From: Oleiharenicola sp. | GTDB lineage: Bacteria; Verrucomicrobiota; Verrucomicrobiia; Opitutales; Opitutaceae | Reading direction: 5' to 3' | DNA length: 64,000 nt | NCBI GenBank assembly: GCA_025363455.1 | Contig: JANYDW010000039.1 | Location: forward strand, 1-64,000 | Made by a program: the position numbers and the translations under genes | Shown here: positions 17,116-25,777 of the stretch, one piece after another | How the letters are laid out: every line of letters begins with the position of its first letter | Numbering within the stretch: the first letter of the stretch is position 1 | The notes under the pieces: generated by a model | Told to the model about the DNA's origin: nothing | Database searches by the model: none | The model's input: only the letters and a program-made list of their open reading frames with translations

Positions 17116-18348
17116 TCATAAATTCTTTTCCTTAAGGTTGGCGCCATTCGTTAAGCCCGGGGGCACATCCAAGGCAACCTTTTCCCCGGCGGCGACGCCG
17201 GCGCTGAGAGTCGTCTCGGCATCCTGGGTGCCGGCCACGGTCACGGCCCGGCGCTCGGCCCGGCCCGACGCGACGATGAACACATAATCACGCCCGTCCT
17301 CGTTCCGCACCGCGGCCTTGGGGATCACCACGAGCCGGATCGGACTGCTCGCGGCGGTGGTGCCGGTGTCCCGGAAAGCCACCTTCACCGCCATATCCGG
17401 CAAAATGCGTGGATCCAGCCGGTCGAAACCGACCCGCACGCGGACGGTGGACTTCTGCCGGTCAGCGGTCGGGATGATGGCGATAACCTTGCAGGGAATC
17501 TTCCAGTCGGCATAGGCGTCGAGGGTCGCGGCGACCTCCTGGCCGGGCGCAACCCGGTTGATGTAGCTTTCGTTCACATCGATCTCGATCTCGCGGGAAT
17601 CCATGTCGACGATCGTGCAGATGCCGGTGCGGGTGAAGCCGCCCGATGACATCGGCGAGATCATCTCACCTGGCTGGGCGTTCTTCGAGGTGACAATGCC
17701 GGCGAAAGGCGCGCGGATGACCGTGTCGTCCAACTGCTGCTGCCAGATCGCGATGGTGCGTTCGGCCACGGTCACGGCGGTCTGTTGCTGGGCCAACCGG
17801 GCGCGGAGCGACAGCGCCGCCGCCTCGGCGTGGTCAAAATCCGCCTGGGCCGCGACGCTGCCCTTGAGGAGTGAGCCTTGGCGCGACATGTCCTGCTCGG
17901 ACTCCCGCAGCCGCACGCGGGTTTCCTCGAGACCCGCTTTGGCTGAGTCCAGCTGGGCCTGCGCCAGCTGCAGGTTGCCCTTGACGTTGGCGTCGTCGAG
18001 CCGGGCCAGGACCTGGTCGACGTCGACCTTGACGCCTTCCTCGATGAGAATCTCCGTCACCTTGCCGGTGACCTTCGATGAGACGGTCGCCTCGCGGCGG
18101 GCCGTCACGTAGCCGGACGCGTTTAGCACGGTGCGCTCGGCGCCTGCGGTGGTTACCTCGCGCGCCACGGCCGTGCGCACTTCGAGGGGCTTGGGTTGCA
18201 TCAGCCACCAGACGACCACCAACACCGCCACGAGGATGATCACGGTCAGCACCAAGGGCAGGGTGCGCCGCGGCGCCGGTGACGCGCCCCGTTCAATACG
18301 CAGATCATCCAGGCTGGGTTGGGGCAGGCTCATGCTGGGGGGCATCAC
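17116..18348 (-). CDS. Periplasmic adaptor of ABC exporter (MacA/HlyD-like)
   Basis: A membrane-fusion protein of 410 residues that would bridge the permeases to an outer-membrane channel. It has a short cytoplasmic N-terminus, one membrane anchor (about 32-50, LVLTVIILVAVLVVVWWL), a biotinyl-lipoyl-like strand pair (GYVTARREATVSSKVTGKV), an alpha-helical hairpin with heptad-like Leu/Gln sequence (about 125-205), and a beta-barrel with FAGIVTSKNAQPGEMISP. It is first in the four-gene operon. The start could be the Met five codons further in. No outer-membrane TolC gene is present in the window. Confidence 0.9.
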   Translation of the reverse strand: MMPPSMSLPQPSLDDLRIERGASPAPRRTLPLVLTVIILVAVLVVVWWLMQPKPLEVRTAVAREVTTAGAERTVLNASGYVTARREATVSSKVTGKVTEILIEEGVKVDVDQVLARLDDANVKGNLQLAQAQLDSAKAGLEETRVRLRESEQDMSRQGSLLKGSVAAQADFDHAEAAALSLRARLAQQQTAVTVAERTIAIWQQQLDDTVIRAPFAGIVTSKNAQPGEMISPMSSGGFTRTGICTIVDMDSREIEIDVNESYINRVAPGQEVAATLDAYADWKIPCKVIAIIPTADRQKSTVRVRVGFDRLDPRILPDMAVKVAFRDTGTTAASSPIRLVVIPKAAVRNEDGRDYVFIVASGRAERRAVTVAGTQDAETTLSAGVAAGEKVALDVPPGLTNGANLKEKNL

Positions 18349-18625
18349 AACAGGCCGGGCCGCCGGGGGTCAATCGCGATGCGCCGGGGCCGGCCGATGA
18401 TTTGCTCCTTTCGATCGAGTGAAATCCCGGCAGGTGATAAATCCGGTCGACTCGAGCAAGTCCCGGCGAAGGCCTGCTTGATAATTTGGGCCTTTTCACG
18501 AGCTGTGGTCCTCGTTCGACGGCACAAGCCGGCCGAGCCCCGTCCGCGCGTAACGTCATGCATTTTTAACCAAAGGATTTGTTTCCCGCCTTGCGGGGGA
18601 GGCGGTGGGCGGGGAGGCTTGAGTC

Positions 18626-20308
18626 GTGTTCGGGCCCCACAAAAACACACGCGGTATCATCGCAGCCTTGGTGCTGTTGATCGGGGCCGGGGCCGGGGCG
18701 GCCGTTACCCCCAACGCCAACCTGACGGCGGACCAACAGGCGACCCGATTCCTGGCGCAAGCCACCTTCGGGCCTTCGCCCGACTCACTCGCGGAACTGC
18801 GGCAGCTCAACTATGACTACAGCGGGTGGATTGACCGCGAAGCCGCCAAGCCCGTCACTTCCGCCGCGGCCCTGGTCACTTCCGCCCTGAGTGCCGGCCA
18901 GATCACGACGCTCGACAAGGCCGCCAACCGCCGCGCCCGCAATCAGGTGATGCTGTCCGCTCCCGACCAGCTCCGGCAGCGCGTCGCCTTCGCCTTGAGC
19001 CAGATCATGGTGATCTCGGACAATGACACCAACGTCGCCAACGGACTCGAGGGTTCGAGCAGTTATTACGATCTGCTGGCGCAAAACGCCCTGGGAAATT
19101 TCCGCAACCTGATGATGGATGTCACCCGGCATCCGATGATGGGTCGCTATCTGAGCCATTATAAAAATCGCAAGGCCAATGCGGCGAGCGGCACGCGGCC
19201 GGATGAAAACTATGCGCGCGAGGCCATGCAGCTGTTCACCATCGGCCTTTACAGTCTCAACGCGAATGGCACGTACCAGACGGCCGCCGGCCGGCCGGTC
19301 GAGGCCTACACCAACGACGACATCACGGAATTCGCGCGGGTCTACACCGGGTTTACCGACGACAGCACCAACGCTACCGGATCCGGGACCGGCCGGACCG
19401 ACTTTCCCAGCGCCACGGCCAACTACACTGCCCCGATGCGGATGTGGGAGCCGCAGCACGACCCGGACGCCAAGACGCTGCTGCGTTACCCGGGCGCGCG
19501 CAAGCCCACGCTGCCCGCTGGCCAGACCGGACTGCAGGACGTGCAGGATGCCATCGACAACCTGGTCGAGCATCCCAACACCGCACCCTTCATCGCCCGC
19601 CAGCTCATCCAGCGGCTCGTGACCTCCAACCCCAGCGACGGCTATGTCGGGCGCGTGGCCACCGTCTTTGTCAACAACGGCGCCAATGTCCGGGGCGACT
19701 TGAAGGCGGTCGTGAAGGCGATCCTGCTCGACCCCGAGGCCCGCAATCTGTCGTTCATCACCGATCCCGAGCATGGCAAGCTGCGCGAGCCCTTTCTCCG
19801 GGTCACCCACGTGCTGCGGGCCTTCCGTTACAGCGTGCAGGACGGCGCGCTGTCCTACGATCTCGGGTCCACTTTCACCGAGAGCACGCTCGGGCAGTTT
19901 CCGCTGGCGTCGGGGTCGGTGTTCAACTTCTACGCCCCGGACTATCAGCCGGCCGGCCCGATCGGCAATGCGGGCCTCGTCGGTCCCGAGTTCCAGATCC
20001 TCAACTCGGTTTTCGCCGTCACGACGCCCAACGGCATGAACACGCTCATCTCGACCGGGGCCGGCAAGTTCAAGCTGAACCTCGCCGAGCAGGAGACGCT
20101 CGCGGCCAACCCGATCGCGCTGCTCGACAACCTCGACCTGCTGCTCACCCACGGTACCATGAGCGCCGAGACGCGGGCCGCCATCCTGAAGGCGGTACAG
20201 GGCGTCACCACCGCCATGGTGCCGACCGGCAGCAATCTCAACCAGACCCGGGCCCTGCTGGCCGTCTATCTGGTGACCCTTTCGCCGGATTTCGCCGTGC
20301 TGAAATAA
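18626..20308 (+). CDS. DUF1800 family secreted protein
   Basis: A 560-residue DUF1800 protein, a family of exported proteins of unknown function very common in Verrucomicrobia and Planctomycetes and nearly always next to a DUF1501 gene, as here. It has an N-terminal signal peptide (IIAALVLLIGAGAGAA), the opening motif ADQQATRFLAQATFGP, central NYAREAMQLFTIGLYSLN and a YARVYTGF-like segment (FARVYTGFTDD), and later FIARQLIQRLV. The start is a GTG; no ATG precedes the signal peptide in frame. Probably co-transcribed with the DUF1501 gene 135 bases downstream. Confidence 0.9.
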   Translation: MFGPHKNTRGIIAALVLLIGAGAGAAVTPNANLTADQQATRFLAQATFGPSPDSLAELRQLNYDYSGWIDREAAKPVTSAAALVTSALSAGQITTLDKAANRRARNQVMLSAPDQLRQRVAFALSQIMVISDNDTNVANGLEGSSSYYDLLAQNALGNFRNLMMDVTRHPMMGRYLSHYKNRKANAASGTRPDENYAREAMQLFTIGLYSLNANGTYQTAAGRPVEAYTNDDITEFARVYTGFTDDSTNATGSGTGRTDFPSATANYTAPMRMWEPQHDPDAKTLLRYPGARKPTLPAGQTGLQDVQDAIDNLVEHPNTAPFIARQLIQRLVTSNPSDGYVGRVATVFVNNGANVRGDLKAVVKAILLDPEARNLSFITDPEHGKLREPFLRVTHVLRAFRYSVQDGALSYDLGSTFTESTLGQFPLASGSVFNFYAPDYQPAGPIGNAGLVGPEFQILNSVFAVTTPNGMNTLISTGAGKFKLNLAEQETLAANPIALLDNLDLLLTHGTMSAETRAAILKAVQGVTTAMVPTGSNLNQTRALLAVYLVTLSPDFAVLK

Positions 20309-20338
20309 CCCGCCATGCCCGCCAACCTCGTTGCCTTT

Positions 20339-20417
20339 TGTAGGAGCCTGCTTGCAGGCGATGCGGAACGCCCGCCAATCGTGCGGATGCGGTATCGCCT
20401 GCAAGCAGGTTCCTACA
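20339..20417. repeat. REP-like palindrome, family B copy 2
   Basis: Arms of 23 bp (20339-20361 and 20395-20417, one mismatch) with the same arm sequence as 16170-16248 and a different 33-base centre. It lies between the DUF1800 and DUF1501 genes and would fold in their shared transcript. Confidence 0.9.
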
Positions 20418-20443
20418 TTCCAACCAAGAGGAATTGATCCGCC

Positions 20444-22099
20444 ATGAGCACGCCCATAACCCCGAAACTTTCCCGCCGCCAGTTCATCGGCCAGGCCAGC
20501 TGCGCCGGGGTGGGGACGACGGCGCTTTTTTCCACGTTGCTCAGCTTGCGGCTGGCCAACTCGCTGGCCGCGCAGACCGCACCCGCCACGGGCGACTACA
20601 AGGCGCTGGTCTGTCTCTTCCTCGCCGGGGGCAACGATTCGTTCAACATGCTGGTGCCGACCACGGCCGGCGAATACGCGGCCTACGCCAAGGTCCGCGG
20701 CAATCTCGCCCTGGCCCGCGACGCCCTGCTCGAGATCACGCCCGGCAACCTCGGGGGCCGCACGCTCGGCATCCATCCGTCCATGCCCGAGGTGCGTGAT
20801 CTCTTCACCGGCGGGCGCCTCGCCTTTGTCTCCAACGTCGGCTCGCTCGTCCGGCCGACCACGCTGACCGACTACAAGGCCGGTCGCTACCGCCCGGTCT
20901 CGCTCTATTCGCACGCGGACCAGATCAAGCAGTGGCAGACCTGCATTCCCGATCAGCGCACCGCCATCGGCTGGGGCGGCCGCGCCGCCGACATCATCAA
21001 GTCGCTCAACAAGCCGAGCCTCGTCTCGATGAACATCTCGCTCTCGGGTCAGAACGTTTTCCTGACCGGGGCGAACGCCTTCACTTACAGCGTCGGTTCC
21101 AGCGGTGCCACCGCGCTCAGCGGCTACAGCCCGACGGCGGCGAACAGCCTCACCGCCCTCCGCACGGCCGCCGCCAACAACATGCTCGACGCGGATTACC
21201 GCAACCTGTTCGAACATTCCTACGGTGGCACGACCGGCGATGCCGTCGACGCCTACTACGAGTTCACGGCCGCACTGACCGGGATCAACCTCACCAAGAC
21301 CACAATCCCCGCGGGCAATAGCGTGGCCAGCAACCTGGCGATGGTCGCCCGCATCGCTGCGGCCAACAGCACGCTGGGCGCCCGCCGGCAGGTCTTTTTC
21401 GTGCAACTGGGCGGCTGGGACCACCACGACGAGGTGTTGAACAACCAGCTCAGCATGCTCGCCACCATCAGCAAGGGCCTCGACACGTTCTGGTCCGCCC
21501 TCGGCGAGTTCGGGCTGCAGAACAACGTGACGCTCTTCACCGCCTCGGACTTCGGCCGCACGCTGACCTCCAACGGCAACGGTTCTGACCACGCCTGGGG
21601 CGGCAACCATCTGGTGCTCGGTGGCGCCGTGCGCGGGGGCAACGTATACGGCGACAAGGACCAGGGCTACTATCCCGACCTGCAGAATCTCGCCGCGATC
21701 GATACGGGCCAGGGGCGGCTGATCCCCGGTGTGGCGGTCGACGAATATGCCCACGACATGCTGTCGTGGTTTGGCGTCACCGCGGGCGACATGGACTATG
21801 TGCTGCCCGCCTTCGGCAGCCGTTTTGGCGGCCGGACCCCGCTGGGACTTATGAGCAGCACGGTCGCAACCGGCACCGGTTCCACGGGCAGCACCACGAC
21901 GACCACTCCGCCCGCGACCAGTGGCAGCTCCGGAACAAGCAGTGTCGCCAGCAGTGGCGGCGGAGGTGGCGGGGCGCCCAGCCTGTGGTTCACTGCGACC
22001 GCCGGCAGTTTGTTAGTCCTCAAGAAACTTGCCGAGCGGCGGGCCAAAAGGCAGGCGGAAGAAGACAATCCGGCGGAGGAAAAGGGTGGGGCGCGCTGA
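20444..22099 (+). CDS. DUF1501 family secreted protein with C-terminal anchor-like tail
   Basis: A 551-residue DUF1501 protein, related to the alkaline phosphatase/sulfatase fold and of unknown role. The N-terminus SRRQFIGQASCAGVGTTALF looks like a twin-arginine signal. Inside are ALVCLFLAGGNDSFNMLVP, the GGWDHHDEVLNNQL region and TASDFGRTLTSNGNGSDHAW with the conserved D-F-G-R-T and D-H-A-W-G residues. The C-terminus is a Ser/Thr/Gly linker, GGGGGGAPSLWF, a short hydrophobic segment and a Lys/Arg-rich end, a layout like GlyGly-CTERM sorting tails. It follows the DUF1800 gene and AAGAGGAA at 20427-20434 is a plausible ribosome-binding site. Confidence 0.9.
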   Translation: MSTPITPKLSRRQFIGQASCAGVGTTALFSTLLSLRLANSLAAQTAPATGDYKALVCLFLAGGNDSFNMLVPTTAGEYAAYAKVRGNLALARDALLEITPGNLGGRTLGIHPSMPEVRDLFTGGRLAFVSNVGSLVRPTTLTDYKAGRYRPVSLYSHADQIKQWQTCIPDQRTAIGWGGRAADIIKSLNKPSLVSMNISLSGQNVFLTGANAFTYSVGSSGATALSGYSPTAANSLTALRTAAANNMLDADYRNLFEHSYGGTTGDAVDAYYEFTAALTGINLTKTTIPAGNSVASNLAMVARIAAANSTLGARRQVFFVQLGGWDHHDEVLNNQLSMLATISKGLDTFWSALGEFGLQNNVTLFTASDFGRTLTSNGNGSDHAWGGNHLVLGGAVRGGNVYGDKDQGYYPDLQNLAAIDTGQGRLIPGVAVDEYAHDMLSWFGVTAGDMDYVLPAFGSRFGGRTPLGLMSSTVATGTGSTGSTTTTTPPATSGSSGTSSVASSGGGGGGAPSLWFTATAGSLLVLKKLAERRAKRQAEEDNPAEEKGGAR

Positions 22100-22191
22100 C
22101 TGCCGCACTGGGGGTAGGGCCCGACTTTCCGGGCGGGTCGGTGTATCGGCACTGCCTCCTGGCCAAACTCTCGCTGGATATGCTGACCGAA

Positions 22192-22256
22192 TGTAGGATG
22201 GGCTTTACGCCCCGACATTAAGTCTTCTTCGCATGAGGTCGGCCATAAAGGCCCCA
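22192..22256. repeat. REP-like palindrome, family A copy 3
   Basis: TGTAGGATGGGCTTTACGCC at the left pairs imperfectly with GTCGGCCATAAAGGCCCCA at the right. Same layout as the copies at 8240-8300 and 10985-11053. It lies just upstream of the MFS gene. Confidence 0.7.
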
Positions 22257-22307
22257 CGCACATTATATAATATACCGCCGGCCGTTGCCCTGATCAGGAA
22301 GTCATGC

Positions 22308-23549
22308 ATGACTGGCAGGATGCCACGCTTTCCGTCCGAACGTCCCATTTTGCTGGTCCTGGCGGCGATTCAGTTCACCCACATCATGGACTTCATGGTC
22401 ATGATGCCGCTCGCGCCGCAATTGATGCGTGAGTTGAACCTCGGGGCGGGGCACTTCAGCGCCTTGGTTGCGGCATACTCGATTGCGGCGGGGGTCGTCG
22501 GCTTGTTAAGTGCGCCTTTCATCGATCGTTTTGATCGACGCACGCTTCTGTTGGTGGTGTATGCCGGCTTCACCGTCGCCACGCTGCTCTGTGGCCTGGC
22601 CTCCGATGCCCGCACCTTGCTGATCGCCCGGGCGATCGGCGGAGCCTTCGGCGGCATCTCCGGCTCGCTCTGCCTGGCGATCGTCAGCGACCTCGTGCCG
22701 CCCGAGCGCCGGGCCGCCGGGATTGGCATTGTCATGACCGCGTTTGCCGTCGCGGCGGCCATCGGTGTGCCGGTCGGCCTGCAGCTGGCCCACCTGTGGG
22801 GCTGGCGGATGCCCTTTCTCTGCGTCGCCGCGGTCGGCGTGATCGTTTGGGGTCTCGTGTTTCGGGTGGTGCCCCCGGTGCGCGGCCATTTGCAGAGTGG
22901 CTCCGACAAGGGCCAGGCTTTCCGGGAATTGTTGCGGGACGCCAATGCCGGACGCGGCATTCTCTTCATGGCGGTAATGGTGCTCGGCCACTTCAGCATT
23001 ATCCCGCTCCTTTCCCCGCACCTGGTCGGGGACGTCGCTCTGCCGGAGAAGGATCTCTTCCTGGTCTACCTGATCGGCGGGGCGTTGAGCGTCGTCACGG
23101 CCCCGCAGGTGGGCCGGCTGGCGGATCGTCACGGCCGCCACCGCGTTTTCACGTACATGGTGCTGGCCGCCTGCGTCGTCATCCTGGCGATCGCAAATGC
23201 CGGGCCGCTGCCGGTCTGGGCGACCTTGGTGCTCGCGGGATTGTTCTTCGTTTTCGCGAGCGGGCGATTCGTGCCCGGGCAGGCCATCCTGACGCTGGCC
23301 GTGCCGTCATCGCGACGCGGGGCCTTCCTGAGCCTGACCAGTTGCGCCCGTGACCTGGCTTCCGGGATCAGTTCCACGCTCGGCGGCTGGATTGTTTCGA
23401 AGCAACCGAATGGGCAGCTCGTGCATTACAACTGGCTCGGCTGGATTGCCGTCGTCGCGGGCCTGGGGAGCATCTTCCTCGCGCGCCGGGTCCGCATGAA
23501 CGACACGGGAGTCGCCTCGCCCCTGGCCGCGCCGCCGGCAGTTTCCTGA
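22308..23549 (+). CDS. MFS transporter
   Basis: A 413-residue major facilitator protein with twelve predicted helices in two halves. The N-half begins LLVLAAIQFTHIMDFMVMMPLAP and carries the loop 2-3 motif FIDRFDRRTLLL; the C-half repeats it as RLADRHGRHRVF. The N-terminal 'IMDFMVMMPL' segment resembles the sugar/arabinose-efflux-type branch of drug:H+ antiporters. ATG at 22308 is chosen because AGGAAG (22296-22301) lies 6 bases upstream. Substrate unknown. Confidence 0.85.
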   Translation: MTGRMPRFPSERPILLVLAAIQFTHIMDFMVMMPLAPQLMRELNLGAGHFSALVAAYSIAAGVVGLLSAPFIDRFDRRTLLLVVYAGFTVATLLCGLASDARTLLIARAIGGAFGGISGSLCLAIVSDLVPPERRAAGIGIVMTAFAVAAAIGVPVGLQLAHLWGWRMPFLCVAAVGVIVWGLVFRVVPPVRGHLQSGSDKGQAFRELLRDANAGRGILFMAVMVLGHFSIIPLLSPHLVGDVALPEKDLFLVYLIGGALSVVTAPQVGRLADRHGRHRVFTYMVLAACVVILAIANAGPLPVWATLVLAGLFFVFASGRFVPGQAILTLAVPSSRRGAFLSLTSCARDLASGISSTLGGWIVSKQPNGQLVHYNWLGWIAVVAGLGSIFLARRVRMNDTGVASPLAAPPAVS

Positions 23550-23790
23550 AAGGGGTGAACCACTAATGGCCCCGCCTAACGGCGTTGCTTGGAAGTCCCC
23601 TTCGCCTGATCGGCTCCGGAGTAGGATCTTGGCGTCTGCTAATCGCCGACGAGACTGAAGAACTGTTTTCATCCCTCCCGCGATCAGCGGGCGCCTAAAT
23701 GAATTTTTCCCAGTACCTCCGTGTCTCTGTGGTTCACACGGATAGCCCGCTTGCGGCTTGCCGTCTAACGATTAACGGTTGGGGTCTGCC

Positions 23791-24216
23791 ATGAAACCAC
23801 GGCGCATCACCGAAGTCCGGGCTCGGAAGCTCCAGCGGGAGCATCCGCTCGAGTGGCTGGCGGAGCCGGTGCAGGGGGACCCGACCTTCGTGCTCAAATC
23901 GTGGTTCGGCGGACGCTCGATCATGCTGCGCGGCAAGCATCAACTCTTCCTCACGACCCAAGGCGAGCCGTGGCAGGGCGTGCTGGTGTGCACTTTCCAC
24001 GAACACCAGCCAAGCCTGCGCGCGGAGTTCCCCTCGCTCCAGCCCCATCCCGTTCTCGGCAAGTGGCTCTATCTTCCGGACACCGCGGACACGTTCGAGC
24101 GCGACGCCCGGCGCCTCGTCCAGCTGGCCCGCAGCGCCGACCCGCGCCTCGGTGTGGCGCCCTCACCGCGCAAGAAGAGGAAACAACAAAAGATTCGCGT
24201 CCGCGGAAAATCCTGA
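23791..24216 (+). CDS. Conserved hypothetical protein, basic
   Basis: A 141-residue soluble protein that I do not recognise. It opens with MKPRRITEVRARKLQREHPL, has a middle with FGGRSIMLRGKHQLFLTTQG and WQGVLVCTFHEHQP, then YLPDTADTFERDARRLVQLA, and ends in a Lys/Arg run (PRKKRKQQKIRVRGKS). No signal peptide or membrane helix. The strand-rich middle followed by a helix suggests a small alpha/beta fold. ATG at 23791 follows an intergenic stretch and was preferred over an upstream TTG. galK begins 57 bases downstream on the same strand, so the two may be co-transcribed. Confidence 0.65.
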   Translation: MKPRRITEVRARKLQREHPLEWLAEPVQGDPTFVLKSWFGGRSIMLRGKHQLFLTTQGEPWQGVLVCTFHEHQPSLRAEFPSLQPHPVLGKWLYLPDTADTFERDARRLVQLARSADPRLGVAPSPRKKRKQQKIRVRGKS

Positions 24217-24273
24217 GTCGCGCCATAGCTCCGGAAAAATTCGCACCGGTTTTCCTTTGCCTGTGGCTGCGGG

Positions 24274-25458
24274 ATGGCTTTGACCTTTCTTTCTGTGAGC
24301 AATCTGCCTCTCCTGAATCTCACCGCGCAATTTCAGCAGGCCTATGGTTATAGGCCGACGGTCATCGCGCGCGCTCCGGGCCGGGTTGAATTCATCGGCA
24401 ACCACACCGACTACAACGGGGGTGCCGTGCTGGGTGCGGCCATCGACCGCTATGTCACGGTGGCGGCTGCGCCGAATGCGATGGGGCATTTCCGTCTCCA
24501 CAGCACGAGTGGGGCGAAGCCGATGGATCTGGCGGCGGTGCCGGCTGGCCGCCTGACCGGGGCGGATTCCTGGGCCAACTATCCGCTGGGAGTCTGGCGG
24601 AGTATCGGCGACTTCAAACTGCCGCAGCCGGCAGGTTTCGACCTGCTGGTTGATTCGGATCTGCCCGGCGGGGCCGGGCTCAGCAGCAGTGCCGCCCTCG
24701 AGCTGTCGACGGCCCTGGCGTTCCTGGAGCTGGCCGGGGCCGCGCCTCTCGCGCCGGAGCGGCTGGCCGCTCTCGGCCGACATGCGGAGAACGACTACGT
24801 CGGCGTGCCCTGCGGCATCCTCGACCAAGGGACGAGCGCCTTCGGCCGCGCCGGCCAGCTCGTGCACATCGACTGCCGCGGGCCGAAGTTCTCCCGCGTG
24901 CCCCTGCCGGCCGGGACGCACCTATGGATTTTCAACACCAAAGAAAAGCACGCGCTGATCGACGGGTTGTACGCTACGCGCCACCGGGAGTGCCTGTCCG
25001 CGGCGCAGACACTGGGCGTGGCCCTGCTCGCCGACTTGACGCCCGCGCAGCTGGACAAAATCGGCGCGCCCGGAGGTCGCGCCCTACCTCCGAAGATTGC
25101 CCGCCGGGCGAAGCACATCGTCGAGGAGCATGCCCGGGTACACGACACAGTCGAGGCGCTTCAACGCGGCGACCTCGCGACCGTCGGTCGCCTGCTCACG
25201 GCGTCGCACCGGAGCTCGCAACATCTGTTTGAAAACAGCACGCCCGGGCTCGACCGGTTGGTGGACCTGTTGGAGAAACACCCGGCGGTCTACGGCGCGC
25301 GGCTGACCGGCGGCGGCTTTGGCGGGGCGGTGATGGCATTGGCGGGGGACGCGTTCACTGCGGCTGACGCCGAAGCGATCGCTGCGCAATCCGGCTCGCA
25401 TCCCGAGATCATCCATCTCCTGAGCGCCGACGGGGCGGCGGTGGTGTGGAAGGGCTAA
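24274..25458 (+). CDS. galK: Galactokinase
   Basis: Phosphorylates galactose at C1 with ATP, the first step of the Leloir pathway. The 394-residue product holds the galactokinase signature GRVEFIGNHTDYNGG (about 37-51), the GHMP ATP-binding motif LPGGAGLSSSAALE (about 131-144), the CGILDQ segment with the catalytic Asp, and GGGFGGAVMAL near the C-terminus. Length fits the family. Together with glf and the GH2 enzyme near the left end it points to active galactose metabolism, though these loci are 17 kb apart. Upstream is the hypothetical gene; downstream are two hairpins. Confidence 0.93.
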   Translation: MALTFLSVSNLPLLNLTAQFQQAYGYRPTVIARAPGRVEFIGNHTDYNGGAVLGAAIDRYVTVAAAPNAMGHFRLHSTSGAKPMDLAAVPAGRLTGADSWANYPLGVWRSIGDFKLPQPAGFDLLVDSDLPGGAGLSSSAALELSTALAFLELAGAAPLAPERLAALGRHAENDYVGVPCGILDQGTSAFGRAGQLVHIDCRGPKFSRVPLPAGTHLWIFNTKEKHALIDGLYATRHRECLSAAQTLGVALLADLTPAQLDKIGAPGGRALPPKIARRAKHIVEEHARVHDTVEALQRGDLATVGRLLTASHRSSQHLFENSTPGLDRLVDLLEKHPAVYGARLTGGGFGGAVMALAGDAFTAADAEAIAAQSGSHPEIIHLLSADGAAVVWKG

Positions 25459-25777
25459 ACAGAGGGCCCGCGCTTGCCGGCCATTGTCTTGGCGACGGCT
25501 GATCCCGGCGAACCGGCCCGCAGAGACGCGGGCCCTCCAAACGAGTTTCAGGCCGACCCGCCAGCGAGCGTGACTGGCGGTGGTGCGGAAGACCCAGCCC
25601 CTTTGATCGTCTTTCTGAGCGTAGCGAAGAATCAAGAGGCCGCGCGATTGCATCCCGTACCTGGATCCTGCGCTGCGCTCAAGATGACCGGAAGGGAGGG
25701 TTGCAACGTGGTCGAATGACGCTTGCTTTCGCCTTGGAGGCGGAGGTTCCCGCCCCTAGACCCTTTCCCCGTTGCCC
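25459..25777. other. Intergenic region with two inverted repeats
   Basis: 319 bases between galK and cstA without a credible gene. Right after the galK stop, GAGGGCCCGCG (25462-25472) pairs perfectly with CGCGGGCCCTC (25527-25537). Further on, a TCTGAGCGTAGCGAAGAATC-type arm (25608-25633) pairs imperfectly with 25663-25688. Either could end galK transcription. Confidence 0.7.

Noticed and set aside
18785-21754. Long minus-strand reading frame of 989 residues
   Set aside because: It lies antisense to the clear DUF1800 and DUF1501 genes, has low-complexity Arg/Gly/Val-rich sequence and no family motif. It is a high-GC shadow.
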